64,000 bases of DNA from Lamellibrachia satsuma. Lineage: Eukaryota > Annelida > Polychaeta > Sabellida > Siboglinidae. Under the pieces are notes generated by a model. The model had not been told where the DNA came from. It made no database searches and saw only the letters and a list, made by a program, of their open reading frames with translations. The DNA is taken from the NCBI GenBank assembly GCA_033239005.1, contig BSQZ01000013.1:11506782-11570781 (forward strand), in the 5' to 3' direction. Shown here piece by piece: positions 14,201-25,701 of the stretch (position 1 is the stretch's first letter; each line of letters opens with the position of its first letter). Position numbers and translations under genes: made by a program.

Positions 14201-17200
14201 CTGATTCAAATGTCTAAGTAAATGCACAAGAGCTAAACAAGAGTCAAACAAACAGAACATATAAGTACTGACCTCAGAAATGTCCAGGTCGCACTCGGCA
14301 ACTGAGGCCACCATCGGTAACTCAATTCGCACTATCAGTCTGCGTGGTTTAGCGCTATCCCCTTCTCTTGTATCTACTTCATAGTGAGGCTCTGTAATTG
14401 ATGCCTCTGAACTTGATACTTCCTCAATCAAACCCTGTCTTGTTGGCTTCGTACTCGTGTTTAAAGTAATTTCAGGCACATCATTTGAACCCGATTTCTG
14501 CCCATCAGAAGAAATATTTGACAGCTCACTTAAAAACGAATCTTTGCAACCACTTGCCATTGGGCCAAATTTCTTTTCAATATCTTTGAGATCAGCATCC
14601 AGCTCTCCTTCTTCATTCTGGAACATCCCCTGAAGACTCTGTTTTGCCTTTTCTGGGCAGCCATGGATTATATGGTCCTTATCAAATAACGTAAAGTGAC
14701 GGGATAATTTTACTTCATTCCGGTGTTCAATGAAGTCTATGGCCAGATTGATAAGAAGATTCCGGTCGGCCACAAGTTTGGAATCGATGCCAAAAGTCTT
14801 CAGCACTTCAGGGTTAAACGCAACTGATATGATTTTGTGTGTACCTGCCGGAGACAAAAGAAATATAGGTCAGAATCTATACGAAACATCTTCCATGCCT
14901 CAGGATTGATTAAAGGAGACACACAAGAGGATGGATCAATATTTATTTTTACAATTGTTAATGTTTTTCAATGTTGTACAAATATTTTTAGCTTGAATAT
15001 TCCAGAAATCAATATTGTTAATATTCATTCTCTCAGCAGTGTTTTTAAGGCCTTTTCATATGGGAAAATTCCACTCTGCCCATATGTTTATTATATTACC
15101 TTCATTGTCCGAATTATCATAGATACGGCCACCCGCAACTGGTATTGGAGCTTCATCATTCTCAGGATATGGCACCTTTGTCCACTGAAATATGTTGATG
15201 AAGAAAGCACTTGTTTCTGGCATCTGCAATAAAAAACTGAGTTTCAATTATCTTATGTTTAGCTGAAACCATTGACAAACACTGAGATATACGGATATAT
15301 ACCATGCACATATAGCATAAACAACCATATGTGTACATAGGTGCCAACTCTCATGGTTTACCTGTAAGACTAAAAGGATTTTCTAAAAACAATTTATGGG
15401 TGCAGGAGACAGTTGGGCCATCGGCGCCTAAACCGGCACCCCCACCGGGCTTGCCCGGTGAGGAGGGTTGCTAGAAACCCAGTGGTACTAAAAACAAAAA
15501 CTATCAAAGGGCGGATGAGCTCTCGAGCCAACGGCCATCTAGCACAGTCAGGTCAGGCCCTCTAGCTTGCTACTGGTACCATGTAGACTGGTTCTACCTG
15601 TATCATGGTCGAGCCGTCGGCGACTAAACCGGCACCTTTCCAACCCGCACTGGCCAGCATGGAGAGGTAAGCCAACTAATACCAGCATGAAGGAGAAGTG
15701 CCGCGAATTCAACATACCACTCTGTATATCATTCATTGACTATGAGAAGGCCTTCGACTCGGTACAAACCCAGGCAATACTGTCTTCACTCCAAGACCAA
15801 GGGATAGAAGATGCATACATACAACTCATGAAAGATATATACGCAGACAGTTCTGTGACAGCATACCTTCACAAAGAGAGCGAGAAAATAAACATCAAAA
15901 GAGGAGTGCGACAGGGGGATACCATCTCACCCAAACTATTTACATCAACACTCGAAAGTATCTTGAGACGACTGAACTGGGAGAACAAAGGCCTGAAAAT
16001 AGACGGAGAATATCTTAACCATCTCCGTTTCGCAGACGATATCTTCCTGTGCACCGAAACACCACAAGAACTAGAAATAATGCTACAAGAACTATGCGAA
16101 GAAAGTAACCTAAGCGACTTGAGGATGAACATCTCAAAAACAAAAATAATGGTGGAAGACAACACCCCAATTTACGTTAATAAGACTCGGATAGAGAATG
16201 TGGAGAGTTATGTATACCTAGGCCAACACATCAGCCTTAGGGACAAGAACCAAGACAAGGAAATACTACGATGAATTACAGCTGGCTGGACAGCATATGC
16301 AAAACATCGCGACATCTTCAAAAGTAACTTTGTTATCTGTCTAAAAAGAAAGGTTTACAACTCATGTGTACTGCCAGCTATGACATACGGTTTCAAACTG
16401 GAAATCAGTTTTGAGTGGTGCACCACAAGGATCAGTATTAGGACCTTTATTATTCTTAATATTATATCAATGACTTGGACGAAAATATAACAAGCAATGT
16501 ACCGAAATTTGCAGATGACACAAAAGTGTTTAGAAAATTTAACAACGATGGCGATAAAGAACATTTACAAAATGATCTAAACAAATTAGTTAACTGGTCT
16601 GAAAAATTGCAATGTCGTTAAATTTTGGGAAAAGGAAATGTCTACACACAGGACACAGGATCTTGGATGTAAACTATAACATTATTACTGTTCTAGGTAC
16701 CACCATAACATAAAAGGATTTAGGAGTAACAAAGAGTGCCTAATATGAAAGTTTCAAAGCAGTCTGGTATTGCAGCTTCAAAGAGTAATCAAATTATTGG
16801 GTTGATTAGGAGAAGTAGAACATACAGGGAAAAAAGCTAATTATACCTCTGTATAAAGCAATAGTTAGGCCCCATTTAGAATACCTTATACAAGCTTGGA
16901 GACCATATCGTAAGAAAGATACGCTTGAATTAATACAGAGGGGAGCAACTAAAATTATTCCAGACCTGAGAGACATTAGCTATGAAGAATGCCTAAAAGA
17001 ATGTGGTTTAACAACTCAAGAGACAAGGAGGTTAAGAAGAGATCAAATTGAAGTTTTCAAAATATTGAATAGGTATGCAAATATTGATAAAAATATTTAT
17101 TCTCACTCAAAAAAGATAGTCAACTAGAAGATGAGGTAACATTAGTAAAGGATCAGTGTAGACTGGATATCAGGAAGTACTCGTTCTTACAGAGGACAAT

Positions 17201-17852
17201 AAATGAATTGAACAAATTATCTGCAGATGATGTAACTGCTAGTAGCTTGAATATGTTTAAAAACAAGGTTGACACATATCTCAGGATTGCGTGTTACACA
17301 TAGGTGAGAAAATGTTGGACTCTCGATAAGCCAGTGGCTTCCCACTTGCCATCTGGGCGTTTATCTTGGATGGCTATCTTGTTTAATCTTGCTAAATGTA
17401 TGTGTGCATGTATTTTATTAACACTGGCCTTACTAACTTCTTTAAGTTGCTGGAGAGTAAACAAGGGAATATTTTCCAAGAATATGTACAATTGATTTTT
17501 TTTTAATATTCTTACATAGCTAGTTGACTGTGAAATTATAAGTTGGTGCAAATACAATAATAAATTAGGAAGGTGTTATAATGCATATGTAGGTGACGAT
17601 GTCTGAATGACAGCGCAGGGACGCGAAACTACGCTCCCCCAGACGACACCCTTCACTCACCAGCATCATTGTCTGCACACACATGTGAGTTTCGGGCGGC
17701 TTCATCGCTTCCTTGCCCGCCTTCATTTGTTGATCAATGAATTTCTTGTACGCCGCCGGGTCTTCCATAGCCATGTCATCGAGCATCTTCCAGATCTGAT
17801 CAGCCTTGTTCAACAATTTACTCTTGTCCATACCTTTAGACTGCTTACTCAT
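5333..17852 (-). CDS. PIH1D2: PIH1 domain-containing protein 2 (HSP90/R2TP-type co-chaperone adaptor)
   Basis: Coding exons on the minus strand: 17852-17661, 15223-15100, 14844-14273 and 5476-5333, joined at GT-AG borders with phases 0, 1 and 0. They give 343 aa; vertebrate PIH1D2 is slightly over 300. Exon 1 (residues 1-64) holds the N-terminal helix (WKMLDDMAMEDPAAYKKFI) and the ETHMCVQT strand. Exon 2 (65-106) has the PIH signature FINIFQWTKVP. Exon 3 (106-296) has VAFNPEVL, a variable acidic/Ser-rich linker and RIELPMVASVAECDLDISE, which opens the CS-like domain. Exon 4 (297-343) completes it with DLQLTVEDKYSLALQFPE and LTLILP before the stop. PIH proteins link clients to HSP90 and to the R2TP complex in the cytoplasm; several assist preassembly of axonemal dynein, and a ciliary role here is inference. 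The last intron is about 8.8 kb and carries LINE and MITE debris. The gene starts head-to-head with NKAPD1. Confidence 0.9.
5511..5594. repeat. Purine (GA)n / GGGA-rich microsatellite
   Basis: A GA-dinucleotide run grading into GGAGGGA purine-rich sequence, just inside the last PIH1D2 intron. Confidence 0.9.
5665..5722. repeat. (TG)n followed by (TGCG)n microsatellite
   Basis: Compound Z-DNA-prone repeat: TG dinucleotides passing into TGCG tetramers, within the last PIH1D2 intron. Confidence 0.9.
5725..7285. other. Intronic gap in PIH1D2; possible hAT-like terminus at 6199
   Basis: No exon is recognised. At about 6199 CAGTGGTGTCATGTAACGAA looks like the left end of a hAT-type element, followed by self-complementary AAGTACTTCGTTAC motifs to about 6365. 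A matching right end and a target duplication were not found. The rest looks unique. Confidence 0.4.
8213..8274. repeat. (TGCG)n microsatellite
   Basis: About 15 copies of a TGCG tetramer inside the LINE remnant; it reads as Arg-Thr-His-Ala on the minus strand. Confidence 0.95.
8370..8932. repeat. 33-bp minisatellite, about 17 copies
   Basis: The unit begins GTGTTGTGGGATGTCCAGGG and continues ATGTATTCTCTGG. Copies differ mainly at TTTTC/TTCTC/TGCTC and GATGT/GATAT. Because 33 is divisible by 3 and the unit lacks stops, several frames stay open (for example VVGCPGMYSLG); these are not genes. Confidence 0.95.
9719..9771. repeat. (GTA/GTC)n trinucleotide repeat
   Basis: Runs of GTAGTAGTA interrupted by GTCGTCGTC in the last PIH1D2 intron. 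Confidence 0.9.
10020..11660 (-). mobile_element. CR1/L2-like LINE, degenerate copy C2
   Basis: It aligns along its length with copy C1: 3' tail from about 10026 (TTTAACAAGATTG), thumb segment around 10595-10407 (IPLYKAVVRPRLEYCIQAW), RT fingers around 11500-11460, and the upstream VTPEIVTKKIKATKDQN block to 11660. Many stops and indels; much older than C1. It lies in the last PIH1D2 intron, same strand as the gene. Confidence 0.8.
11665..13807. other. Intronic gap in PIH1D2
   Basis: No exon is recognised. CR1-like 5' sequence may extend to about 11960. A 10-base C run occurs near 12481. The remaining open frames (for example 13327-13563 minus) show no family likeness and no fitting splice phases. 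Confidence 0.45.
13816..14203. mobile_element. hAT-type MITE with AATTGTAATTG-rich body
   Basis: 388 bp flanked by a perfect 8-bp direct duplication ATTCAAAT (13808-13815 and 14204-14211). It begins CAGGCCTGGAGTCAATTACA and ends TGTAATTGCCTG; the termini match as CAGGC..AATTACAT. The interior is dominated by AATTG/CAATT repeats near both ends. There is no coding capacity. It lies about 60 bp past the end of PIH1D2 exon 3, in the intron. Confidence 0.8.
15420..16388 (+). mobile_element. RTE-type LINE fragment, reverse-transcriptase core
   Basis: An open frame from about 15690 to 16274 carries ordered RT motifs: SFIDYEKAFDSV (motif A), RGVRQGDTISPKLF (motif B), LRFADDIFL (motif C, intact ADD), then MNISKTKIMV and VYLGQHI. 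It continues past a stop at 16272 into the typical AGWTAYAKHRDIF and VYNSCVLPAMTYG region. It stops abruptly near 16388, where a CR1-like element begins on the same strand. The 5' side has ACCGGCACC-type repeats at 15428 and 15622. It sits inside PIH1D2 intron 1, opposite the gene. Confidence 0.85.
16389..17400 (+). mobile_element. CR1/L2-like LINE, degenerate copy C3
   Basis: It begins at the SNWKSVLSG / APQGSVLG region and runs through the thumb (PLYKAIVRPHLEYLIQAWRPYRKKD) to the family 3' tail (CTCGATAAGCCAGTGGCTTC). Frameshifts and stops are numerous. It directly abuts RTE sequence at about 16388 with no spacer. Confidence 0.8.
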
Positions 17853-19326
17853 GTTGACAATTTGTCTGCGTCGAACGACGTGCTAGGGGGCGATAATGCA
17901 AGAATGATTTCAGTTTGTAGCAAATTTGGCATTAACAGCTATCCTTTATTGTATATATACCACATCACCTCGTTTATCAAAATGTGATACGTTGCATTTC
18001 GGAAATACAAATCTTGTAACTAACTGATATTGAGTGATGTTTAACTTAAATAACTTAAAACTTACTGCCACGAAACGAATCCTGCACTGTTTATAGCAAC
18101 GCAGTGAGCGCGTCTTCGTTTTCGAGGTCGAATGCGCTCATAATTAGGTGACGTTTTGTGGCGAAAGGGTTCGCAGATTTGGTTGTTCGCGAACTTGTAA
18201 ATACATTTCGTGTATGTAGTTATTTGTGTAGCCAATGTTTTATACGGTACACATATGTAATAATAAAGGTGGTTATTAAGAATGGTATAATGGCTTAGTT
18301 ATTCTAATGTTTTAAGAATCAGTTGAATTGTGAACACTTGAACTTAGTGAGGGATACCAGGCTCGGCGTCTACGCCGGCAAGCTGCAGCTATTAATTCAT
18401 TATTTTGCATTTAGAACTGTAGCTTGACCGTGAAAGCTAATAGTTCTGGTGTTGAACTTCGTTTACTTAAATATAAAATCCTCTTCACTCCGAATGGAGT
18501 ACATGAGCGAAACGAAAGGCGAAACAACAGTTCTCCAAATTTCTCAGTTATTAGCTGCTTTCGGAGTATTTCGAAATGTGTCCAACTGAACTGCTCCATT
18601 TCCTCGACTTCTGAATTCCACTACCAGCAATTCTTTGTTCTTCTTTTCCTTTGTGTGTTTTCCCGAAGGGCCTGCTGTGTGGTGTTTTATATACCTGTCA
18701 AATGCTTCGCATTATAATCATGCAGTTTGACACAAAATTGCACATTTGGATCCAATTATCATGCATTTTCTTTGGAAAAAGTACCTTTGTAATTTTTCTG
18801 GCATGGAAAAATGCCATGGTAAGTTAAGTACATCACTACATGGTCAGCAACAGTGCGCCTTATCTTGTACGTTTCTTTACCAGACTTGTCGGTTTGTTTA
18901 GTATGATGAAATTTTTTTTTAGAAACGAGCATAATCATATTATACATGTCTGCAATGTTCCATGACAGGTTTACGTCTTATATTTGTTGTTTCCTTCCAC
19001 ATGCTGTGTCTTATCCATGTTTAATTTCAACTTGTCTAATGTTGCAGTAAGTTTTTTTAAGATAGGACAATATCTTGGATAAAGTAGTTAACACAACTTA
19101 AAAAATAAAGATGCAGAAGAATGGGTTAGGATGATCAAGAATCCAAGATGTATATTATCTTATCAGACTAAATAAACGTGAGAGAATAATGATAATCTTT
19201 GTATTGATTCAAGTGTCTCTCTCAGTGAGATTAATTAGCCTTATAATGCTTTCTAGGTTGTTAAATTATGTCACGTTGTCTTCCAGTAGTTCCAGCAACC
19301 TATGGTTGGCATTCACTTGAGCTAGG
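17853..19326. promoter_or_regulatory. Shared upstream region of PIH1D2 and NKAPD1 (candidate bidirectional promoter)
   Basis: 1.47 kb separates the two start codons, which face away from each other. The PIH1D2 5' UTR and promoter should lie just right of 17852. NKAPD1 probably has a non-coding first exon here and an acceptor near 19287 (TTGTCTTCCAG) before its coding exon. The CpG-richer part at about 18070-18200 (AGCGCGTC, GGTCGAATGCGC) is the best core-promoter candidate. No TATA box is obvious. The regulatory role is inferred from layout. Confidence 0.5.
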
Positions 19327-22300
19327 ATGTTTACTGCAGATGCAAAGATCCTGCTGAAGAATGTCATCCGACACACCAAGACACACAATAGGGTGGGTAG
19401 AGAACATTATGCATTTTGAACTAAAAGGGTGAACCCTTACAGTGGTGTAATGAGGCAAAGTGTACTGGGGGCAAGAGTAAAAGGGTGAACCCTCACAGTG
19501 GTGTAACGAGGCAAAGTGCACTGGAGGCAAGAGTAAAAGGGTGAACCCTCACAGTGGTGTTACGAGGCAAAGTGCACTGGGGGCAAGAGTAAAAGAGCCG
19601 CCACCCAAACATGTTGGGAAGATGATGTAATTTCAAGTCTGTCACATTCTCCTTGGTTGATTATTTTCCCATAAAAGTTCCCTCTGTTGTTGTTGAGTGA
19701 CTCCCTAATAGAAATTTTAACCCATAGCTGTTGGAGGAGGCGGAGATGTGGAAACAGCGGGAAGAACATGACAAGTACAAGGGAAAACCCAGCCCAGTTC
19801 AAGGGTTTCCTGAATGTAGGGGAAGAGGCAGCCCAGTCCGAAAGTCTCCCAAATACAATGGAAGACACAGGCTGGTTGGGGGAATTCCCCAACTGTCTGG
19901 GGCTCACATGGACCGGGACCTCGGTGTCACCACGGGGGATGTGAGAGAGGGAGAAGAAACCAGCACCTACTGGAGGAGACAACTCCTGAAAGTGGAAGAG
20001 ACTGATCCTGACAGGTAGGCATGGCAGTGGCACTCTGTGGGAGACATCCCCTCGCCAGCCTCCCACTGTAGAGCTCCTGTAGTTTAAAAAATTCCTATAT
20101 TTTCCTAACAATGACCAAAAAACAGGATAGGCACACTGTAGCTGTTTTACTAATGATACATTCAGTGGTCCTCTGATTCATTGTGCTCACCCTATAGTTG
20201 GATGGATTCCAGTTTCTATGGCTAGCAGCAAATGCTTGCTCTTCTTGCAGAACTGTTATTTGACATTAAACAGCAATTCTATTCATTCAATTCCACTCAT
20301 GTCACCACAGACATAACATTGTAAGTAAACTAAGTCAACTTCTGAAATATTGAAACTAGTCATTACCCAGGACATGTGACCAGAATCTCTTCCATGAGCA
20401 ATGGATTAAAATACATTTAGGGCTACCAAGGAATAGAGAATTTATATGTATTTATGTGTATATACTGTGTGTGCGTGTGTGTGCGTGTCTGTGCACTCGT
20501 GTGCATGTGTGCGTACACACACTCCGTAGTGCCCCAAATCAATAGTGAATTCTGTTGTTTTGATCTTTTCGTGGAATGGCAATCTACCAAGACATTTCAT
20601 TGGCTGTGAAGTTACTGGTCCAGCTGATGATCAGTGTTGAAAATACTTACTAGTATAACTGAAATACAGTCAATGGGCATTCCTGCCATTGTTTACAAAT
20701 ACTGAGCACCGTTGTTATTTTAGGTGGGGACACAGTGGTTTCAAGGAGTTATACAAAGAGTTTGACAGCGATACACCACATCCAGAAGACAGCAAAAACA
20801 GAAGTGTACACAAAGCAAAGAAGAAGTGGTAATTACTCTGTATTTGTAACGCATAAACTGAAAAATAAGGGAACTCTGGAATGCCAATCTTTTTATTGTG
20901 CCCAATCTTTATAATAATGTTGATACTTCAAACGCAAAAAAACTAATTTTGTAAGGCTACAGGTGATAAGCATGGAAGACAAATGCAATTTTTTGGTGAA
21001 CTATTTCATAATTATATATGTCTTAGTTGATGTAGAGTGTTACAACATATTTTTACACTTGGTTATGTCCCCAGTTTAATTATGTAATAGTTGCTGAGAA
21101 TAGCCAAACTAATTATGTAATAGTTGCTGAGAATAAGCAAAAATAACCAATGTTTGAAATACAGTTGATCCGCTGGCCCATGTTCTGCATAATGTAATTG
21201 TAATTGAAACAGTGTAATTGTAATTGTAATTGTTTTGGAAAATCATTGTAATTGTAATTGAAATAAAAAAATGTATGTAATTGTAATTGATAAAATTTTG
21301 TGTAATTGGACCCATCCCTGCCACTGGGCCTTTTTTATGAAATTGGCAGTTTTACGGCATATATATCCACTATTCATTTGACCGATTTGTTGAAATAAAA
21401 AATATGATTCTCTCCGTGTCCCAAACTACATTTCACACTGGGTTTTCTCTCCATCAATTGTTCAAGATGTAGCTTTGGGACTTTTGATTGATAATAATTG
21501 CTATGAATTGGTTTGTAGCAAGAAGAAACACAAGGAACACAAGAGAAAAGGTTACAGCCAAAAGACCAAAAGCTCACATAAAGGTAAGAAATGTGTTATG
21601 TAGAAGCTATTTATCTGAGGCCACTTTTAGATCTGCCCCTTGTGGGGTTGAAATCTATATTTTTTACTTGAAATTCTGTATAAACCCATATAATTTTTTC
21701 ATTGGTTAATCATCTTATGGTATTCAGTGTCACCACAAAATGTTTCTACATCCTATAAAATCTGTTAGCTTTTGCGAGAAATCCAAAAATGGTTGTGCTT
21801 TGATTGCTATAAGTTTGTCATTCATTGCTATGTTGTTGTGATGAACCAAAAAATATGTACTTTATAAAAAAATTTCAAATTGAAACAAATCCGTATCTGT
21901 GTGATGTGGTTCAGCACTTTTGTAAATGCACTAAGGTTGTCCAATCTAATCTTATTAATCCTATAGTGAGTGTCATTCAAATAATACATAGTGGCATGGT
22001 ATAGACCGAAAAGCACAAACGTTTGAGACAATGGTTCATCATTCACTATTGGCCAGATAGCTATCTTCAATGGTTAGCCAAACAACATGTATTACGCTGC
22101 AAACCAGCAACTGGGAAATTTTATTAAGAAATGTTCTTTTGCCTGCTCATAAAATATTTCAGGGTGAAAGAATCAATGGAAGTGGGGGTCATCTCAGAAT
22201 CGCTGGCACTTTTTTAATCTACCATCAACCTGGGAGTAAATTAATGATTTGTCCTGTGCTAGTACACTGGTTTTGTAAATAAACATGCAGAAATAATAGT

Positions 22301-22980
22301 GTGTGTGTATCTTTCTCTACATGTTCTATCCACTTTTGCAGAACTTGATCTTTCACTTTCATTTCATTCCATCCTCGCTCTGTCCACTCTTTTATGTTGT
22401 CCTTTATGTTGTCCCTCCATCTTCTTTGTGGTCTTCATCTTCTTCATTTACCTTCCATCATGCCTTCGAAGATGGCTTTGACCGGAAAGCTACTTTTTTT
22501 CATGTGACTGAACCACTACATTTAATATACCTAAAAACATGTAGAACTTGATGATGTGATGTTCTAGATAAACGTCGTCATCGCTGCAAGAACACAGGCG
22601 AAGTGTCTGAAGTTGAAGACAAAGAGGAGGAAGAGGCATCTCACAGGAAGCGTGCAAGACGACACAAAGCACGTTCAGACGAGTGTGTGTGGGTGGAGAA
22701 GCCAGTGGCGACATCTAGTGAAGAACACATCAATGACAAGAACAGTGTGCAGTGCTCAGATAAATGTGTGCAGGACAGGCGATGCGTTGAGACGGGCGAC
22801 CATCACAGTAGAGACAGACCATTAGAAGATGCTTCAGTCAGCACAAAACACAACCACAAATCTTCTTCATCTCACAAGTCTCACCACAAAAGAAAGAAGT
22901 CGAAACACAAAAACAGGCGAAAAAGAAAACACGATAATTCGTCAGCTGATGTCTATAGTTCTTCCTGTAGTGATGCATAG
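19327..22980 (+). CDS. NKAPD1: NKAP domain-containing protein 1 homologue
   Basis: Coding exons: 19327-19392, 19728-20014, 20724-20828, 21519-21583 and 22568-22980. All introns are GT-AG and the frame is kept throughout, giving 311 aa (vertebrate protein about 290). Residues 9-22 (ILLKNVIRHTKTHN) match the conserved N-terminal motif; EAEMWKQRE follows in exon 2; WGHSGFKELY at the exon 2/3 junction is the most diagnostic block. Exons 4-5 are a Lys/Arg/His/Ser-rich tail with KKHKEHKRK and HHKRKKSKHKNRRKRKH, like RS/NKAP-type nuclear proteins. Biochemical function is poorly known; a nuclear, RNA-related role is inference from composition. The start at 19327 precedes the conserved motif, and an upstream ATG at 19303 closes quickly. 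The gene is head-to-head with PIH1D2, as in vertebrates. Exon 2 is longer and Gly/Arg/Pro-richer than I would expect. Confidence 0.88.
19421..19594. repeat. 56-bp tandem repeat, about 3 copies
   Basis: The unit begins AAGGGTGAACCCTCACAGTG and recurs exactly every 56 bp at 19431, 19487 and 19543. It fills most of NKAPD1 intron 1. Confidence 0.9.
21180..21314. mobile_element. Probable hAT-like MITE end with TAATTG repeats
   Basis: A run of GTAATTGTAATTG ends in GGACCCATCCCTG, a hAT-like right terminus (CAGGGATGGGTCC in reverse). The left terminus is not clear; CCGCTGGC before and CCACTGGG after are at best a weak target duplication. It lies in NKAPD1 intron 3. Confidence 0.4.
22310..22495 (-). 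mobile_element. RTE-like LINE 3' end fragment
   Basis: On the minus strand it reads FEGMMEGKRRRGRH..W and then a degraded tail, the conserved C-terminus of RTE-like LINE polyproteins. It is a short, frameshifted remnant in NKAPD1 intron 4, opposite the gene. Confidence 0.55.
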
Positions 22981-22984
22981 TGGG

Positions 22985-24835
22985 ATATCATTTAGAATGA
23001 AAGGTAGAATATGAGCAAATCAACGATTGAAACACATTAAAGGTAAACAAATTATGGCCCCATAGGTCCATTTGGCTGCAAGTTGCCAGCCACAAATGTT
23101 TTCTTTAAACAGAGATTCCCAGAAGCCATGATTAGCCCTGCCCTACCCTATCACCCTACCAGAGGACATTCTATTGTCTAGGACTTCCCTCCAATTGACA
23201 GATGCCTGAATGGCCAGCCCACTCCAATTGGTACAGTGTCTATGTGCTCTGTGTTCTCCTTACCATTCACACATACTCTCTGATCTCGCTCAAGCTAATG
23301 TCTGGAATCGTGACTGCAGGCCTTCTGGAAACACCTGGATAATTTGGCTGTGAACTATCCAGTAATATCAACTGTTAAAAGAATGCTAATTGGGAATTTG
23401 TCAATTAAATTAAATTATCTCCTTTTGTAAAGTTAATTGATTAAATTAAATTAGCATTTCTGGAAAAAAAGTTAATTAAATTAACTTAATTGAGTTAATT
23501 AAATTGACAAATTAACAATTGAAATTAACCCTTGCCTGCAGTACACTGAATGCTAACACTTTGACCATCCAAATGTGTTTTTATGAAACACACATTATTT
23601 TTATATAATTAGACCATTATTTGTTTCACTTGAATGTTTCTGGGCAAATATATCATGTTTACACTGCATGTGGAGGGAATGTCATTTTATGAGTGTTAAT
23701 CATATGCCCATCGTGCATGTGATCCTGTGAACAACTAATCCCGTTTGTCATTGTGCTGAATACCAAGATAGGTATTCATAAACAATAACGGTGAAATTAT
23801 ATAAAAAAAATTGTGGTTCATTAAAATAAAATATATCTAGTTTATACTGTAGAATAATTTATGATAAAAACTATCAGACATGGTACCTTTAATAGCATAA
23901 AATATTCATATCTTGCATGAATAAAATATAATTGTGTTATCCTGTGGCATGCTAGTGCAATTCCAAGGGATACAAAAATGCATACCAAGCAAGTGTAAAT
24001 AAAATATTTTTGTGAGTATTTAATGGTTTTTGGGTCATACTTTATTTCATCCTGACTTGGTTGCAGTAATGTATGATTGCACTGCATATTTATGCAAGAA
24101 AGCTGCACATTGTGAAGATGTACTTTTGATCAAGGTTGTCCTCTAGACATGCCATGAAATCATGACCTACCTAATTGAATTAGCTCAATCAATATTTATG
24201 TAGTATTATAAACTAAAAATGTTGATGGTAGCACTAAATATATCAGTGTCTCTAGTACTAAACCTACAACTTGATGTACCACTAGTTGCTTTGTGGCAAA
24301 ATTAATAGCATCAGTGAAAAAACAAACAGATTAAGATACACTGTTTAATAACTCAAATGACTTTAATCAGTGCCATTTTGTAGTAACTGCATAGGTAAAC
24401 ACACCATACAGTTTATACATATATATTTACCCTATCACAACAAACAAAATGTACTTTCACTCCTTCATCTGTTTTGTAGCCAAAATGGTGACAGTAGTGT
24501 TTGATCACAGTTAGTTTTAACATGTCTTCCACGTATGCTAATTAATACTAGGCTGAACAACTCATGGTTAAACATGTGCTGTGAAAATGGCCTATAGTGA
24601 ACACAGGTGTAAATTTAATTAAGTGGACTACAAAACCTATCCGATACAGACAATTGTCTGAAGTCTTGAAGTGTCCGTAACAGCAGGATGTACTGGATAC
24701 TCAATGTTTCCAACACTGATGAGAACAAATGCGGAAACATGGACTACAACAACGCCCAAGCTGGACTGAACATGTCACGAATACAGAAGTACTAAATAGG
24801 GCTGGAATAAACCAATTGTTTAACAAAGTACATTT
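22985..24835. other. Intergenic gap between NKAPD1 and TBCEL
   Basis: No gene is recognised. At 23380-23535 there is an AATTAAATT-rich, self-complementary stretch ending AACCCTTGCCTG, possibly another hAT-like MITE. The rest is AT-rich unique sequence without convincing exons. Confidence 0.45.
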
Positions 24836-25701
24836 TTTGGGCAGTTCATCTGACAGGAGGGAATGGAGCGGGAAATATTGGAGGGAATGGTGGTGTTTAA
24901 AGGAGGCAGGGGAAGACCAAGGGCCAAGGCGTGGATGGTAGAAAGGAAGATCTGATAAGAGCGGAACAGTGCAGACGAGTGACAATCCATGAGAAGAGGT
25001 GACACCACATGATGACGAGTGACAATCCATGAGATGTGACACCACATGATGACGAGTGACAATCCATGAGAAGATGTGACACCACACGATGACGAGTGAC
25101 AATCCATGAGAAGATGTGACACCACATGATGACGTAATCTTTGCTTCACCAATAATATACATTACACATTTTGCCTGAGCCAGAAACAAAAAAGTTGTAT
25201 ATTGTACACCATTCCAGATTATGGGCCATAATACAATGGTCACTCATGGACCACCTTACTAATTGTGCTGATGTGTGTCAGCTGGTCTAGGTTAAGTGAC
25301 ATAATAATCAACATTTCATGTGTTTAGCAAGTTTCTTATACTATTTTTTCCTCACCAGAAGCTATTAATATGAAACTTGTGATAATGGTTTCCTTTCGTT
25401 TTTGGCACACTGAATGAATTTGGTTTATTTTCACGGTAATAATAATTTGACTCTGAAAGTTGCCAACATTCATATCCATCCAACACAGATAATCACAAAT
25501 ATGTCATTTACATACACCCCTCACCCAAGTTTCCACCATCCTTTGCAAACATTGACTGCTACAAAACATTTGACCAACATGTCATACGTTGACTGAAGCA
25601 CCCATAAATACCCCGGGATATACAAACAAAGGAAGGTTTCAGCTGGTCAATAAAAGATCAGTGATACAATGCAATTATGAATACATTTACAATCATCAGG
25701 G
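24835..25701 (+). mobile_element. LINE 3' end plus duplicated segment B, copy 1
   Basis: The first about 110 bp encode a LINE C-terminal pattern (EGMVVFKGGRGRPRAKAWM). From 24945 the sequence is segment B, repeated at 29020-29776 at a constant offset of 4075 bp with only occasional substitutions. B begins with about four copies of a roughly 40-bp repeat (GTGACAATCCATGAGAAGAT unit, 24965-25135), then about 550 bp of unique sequence. The strand given is that of the LINE fragment. Confidence 0.7.

Noticed and set aside
19560..20111. 183-aa minus-strand frame
   Set aside because: Antisense of NKAPD1 exon 2 and a tandem repeat; no family likeness.
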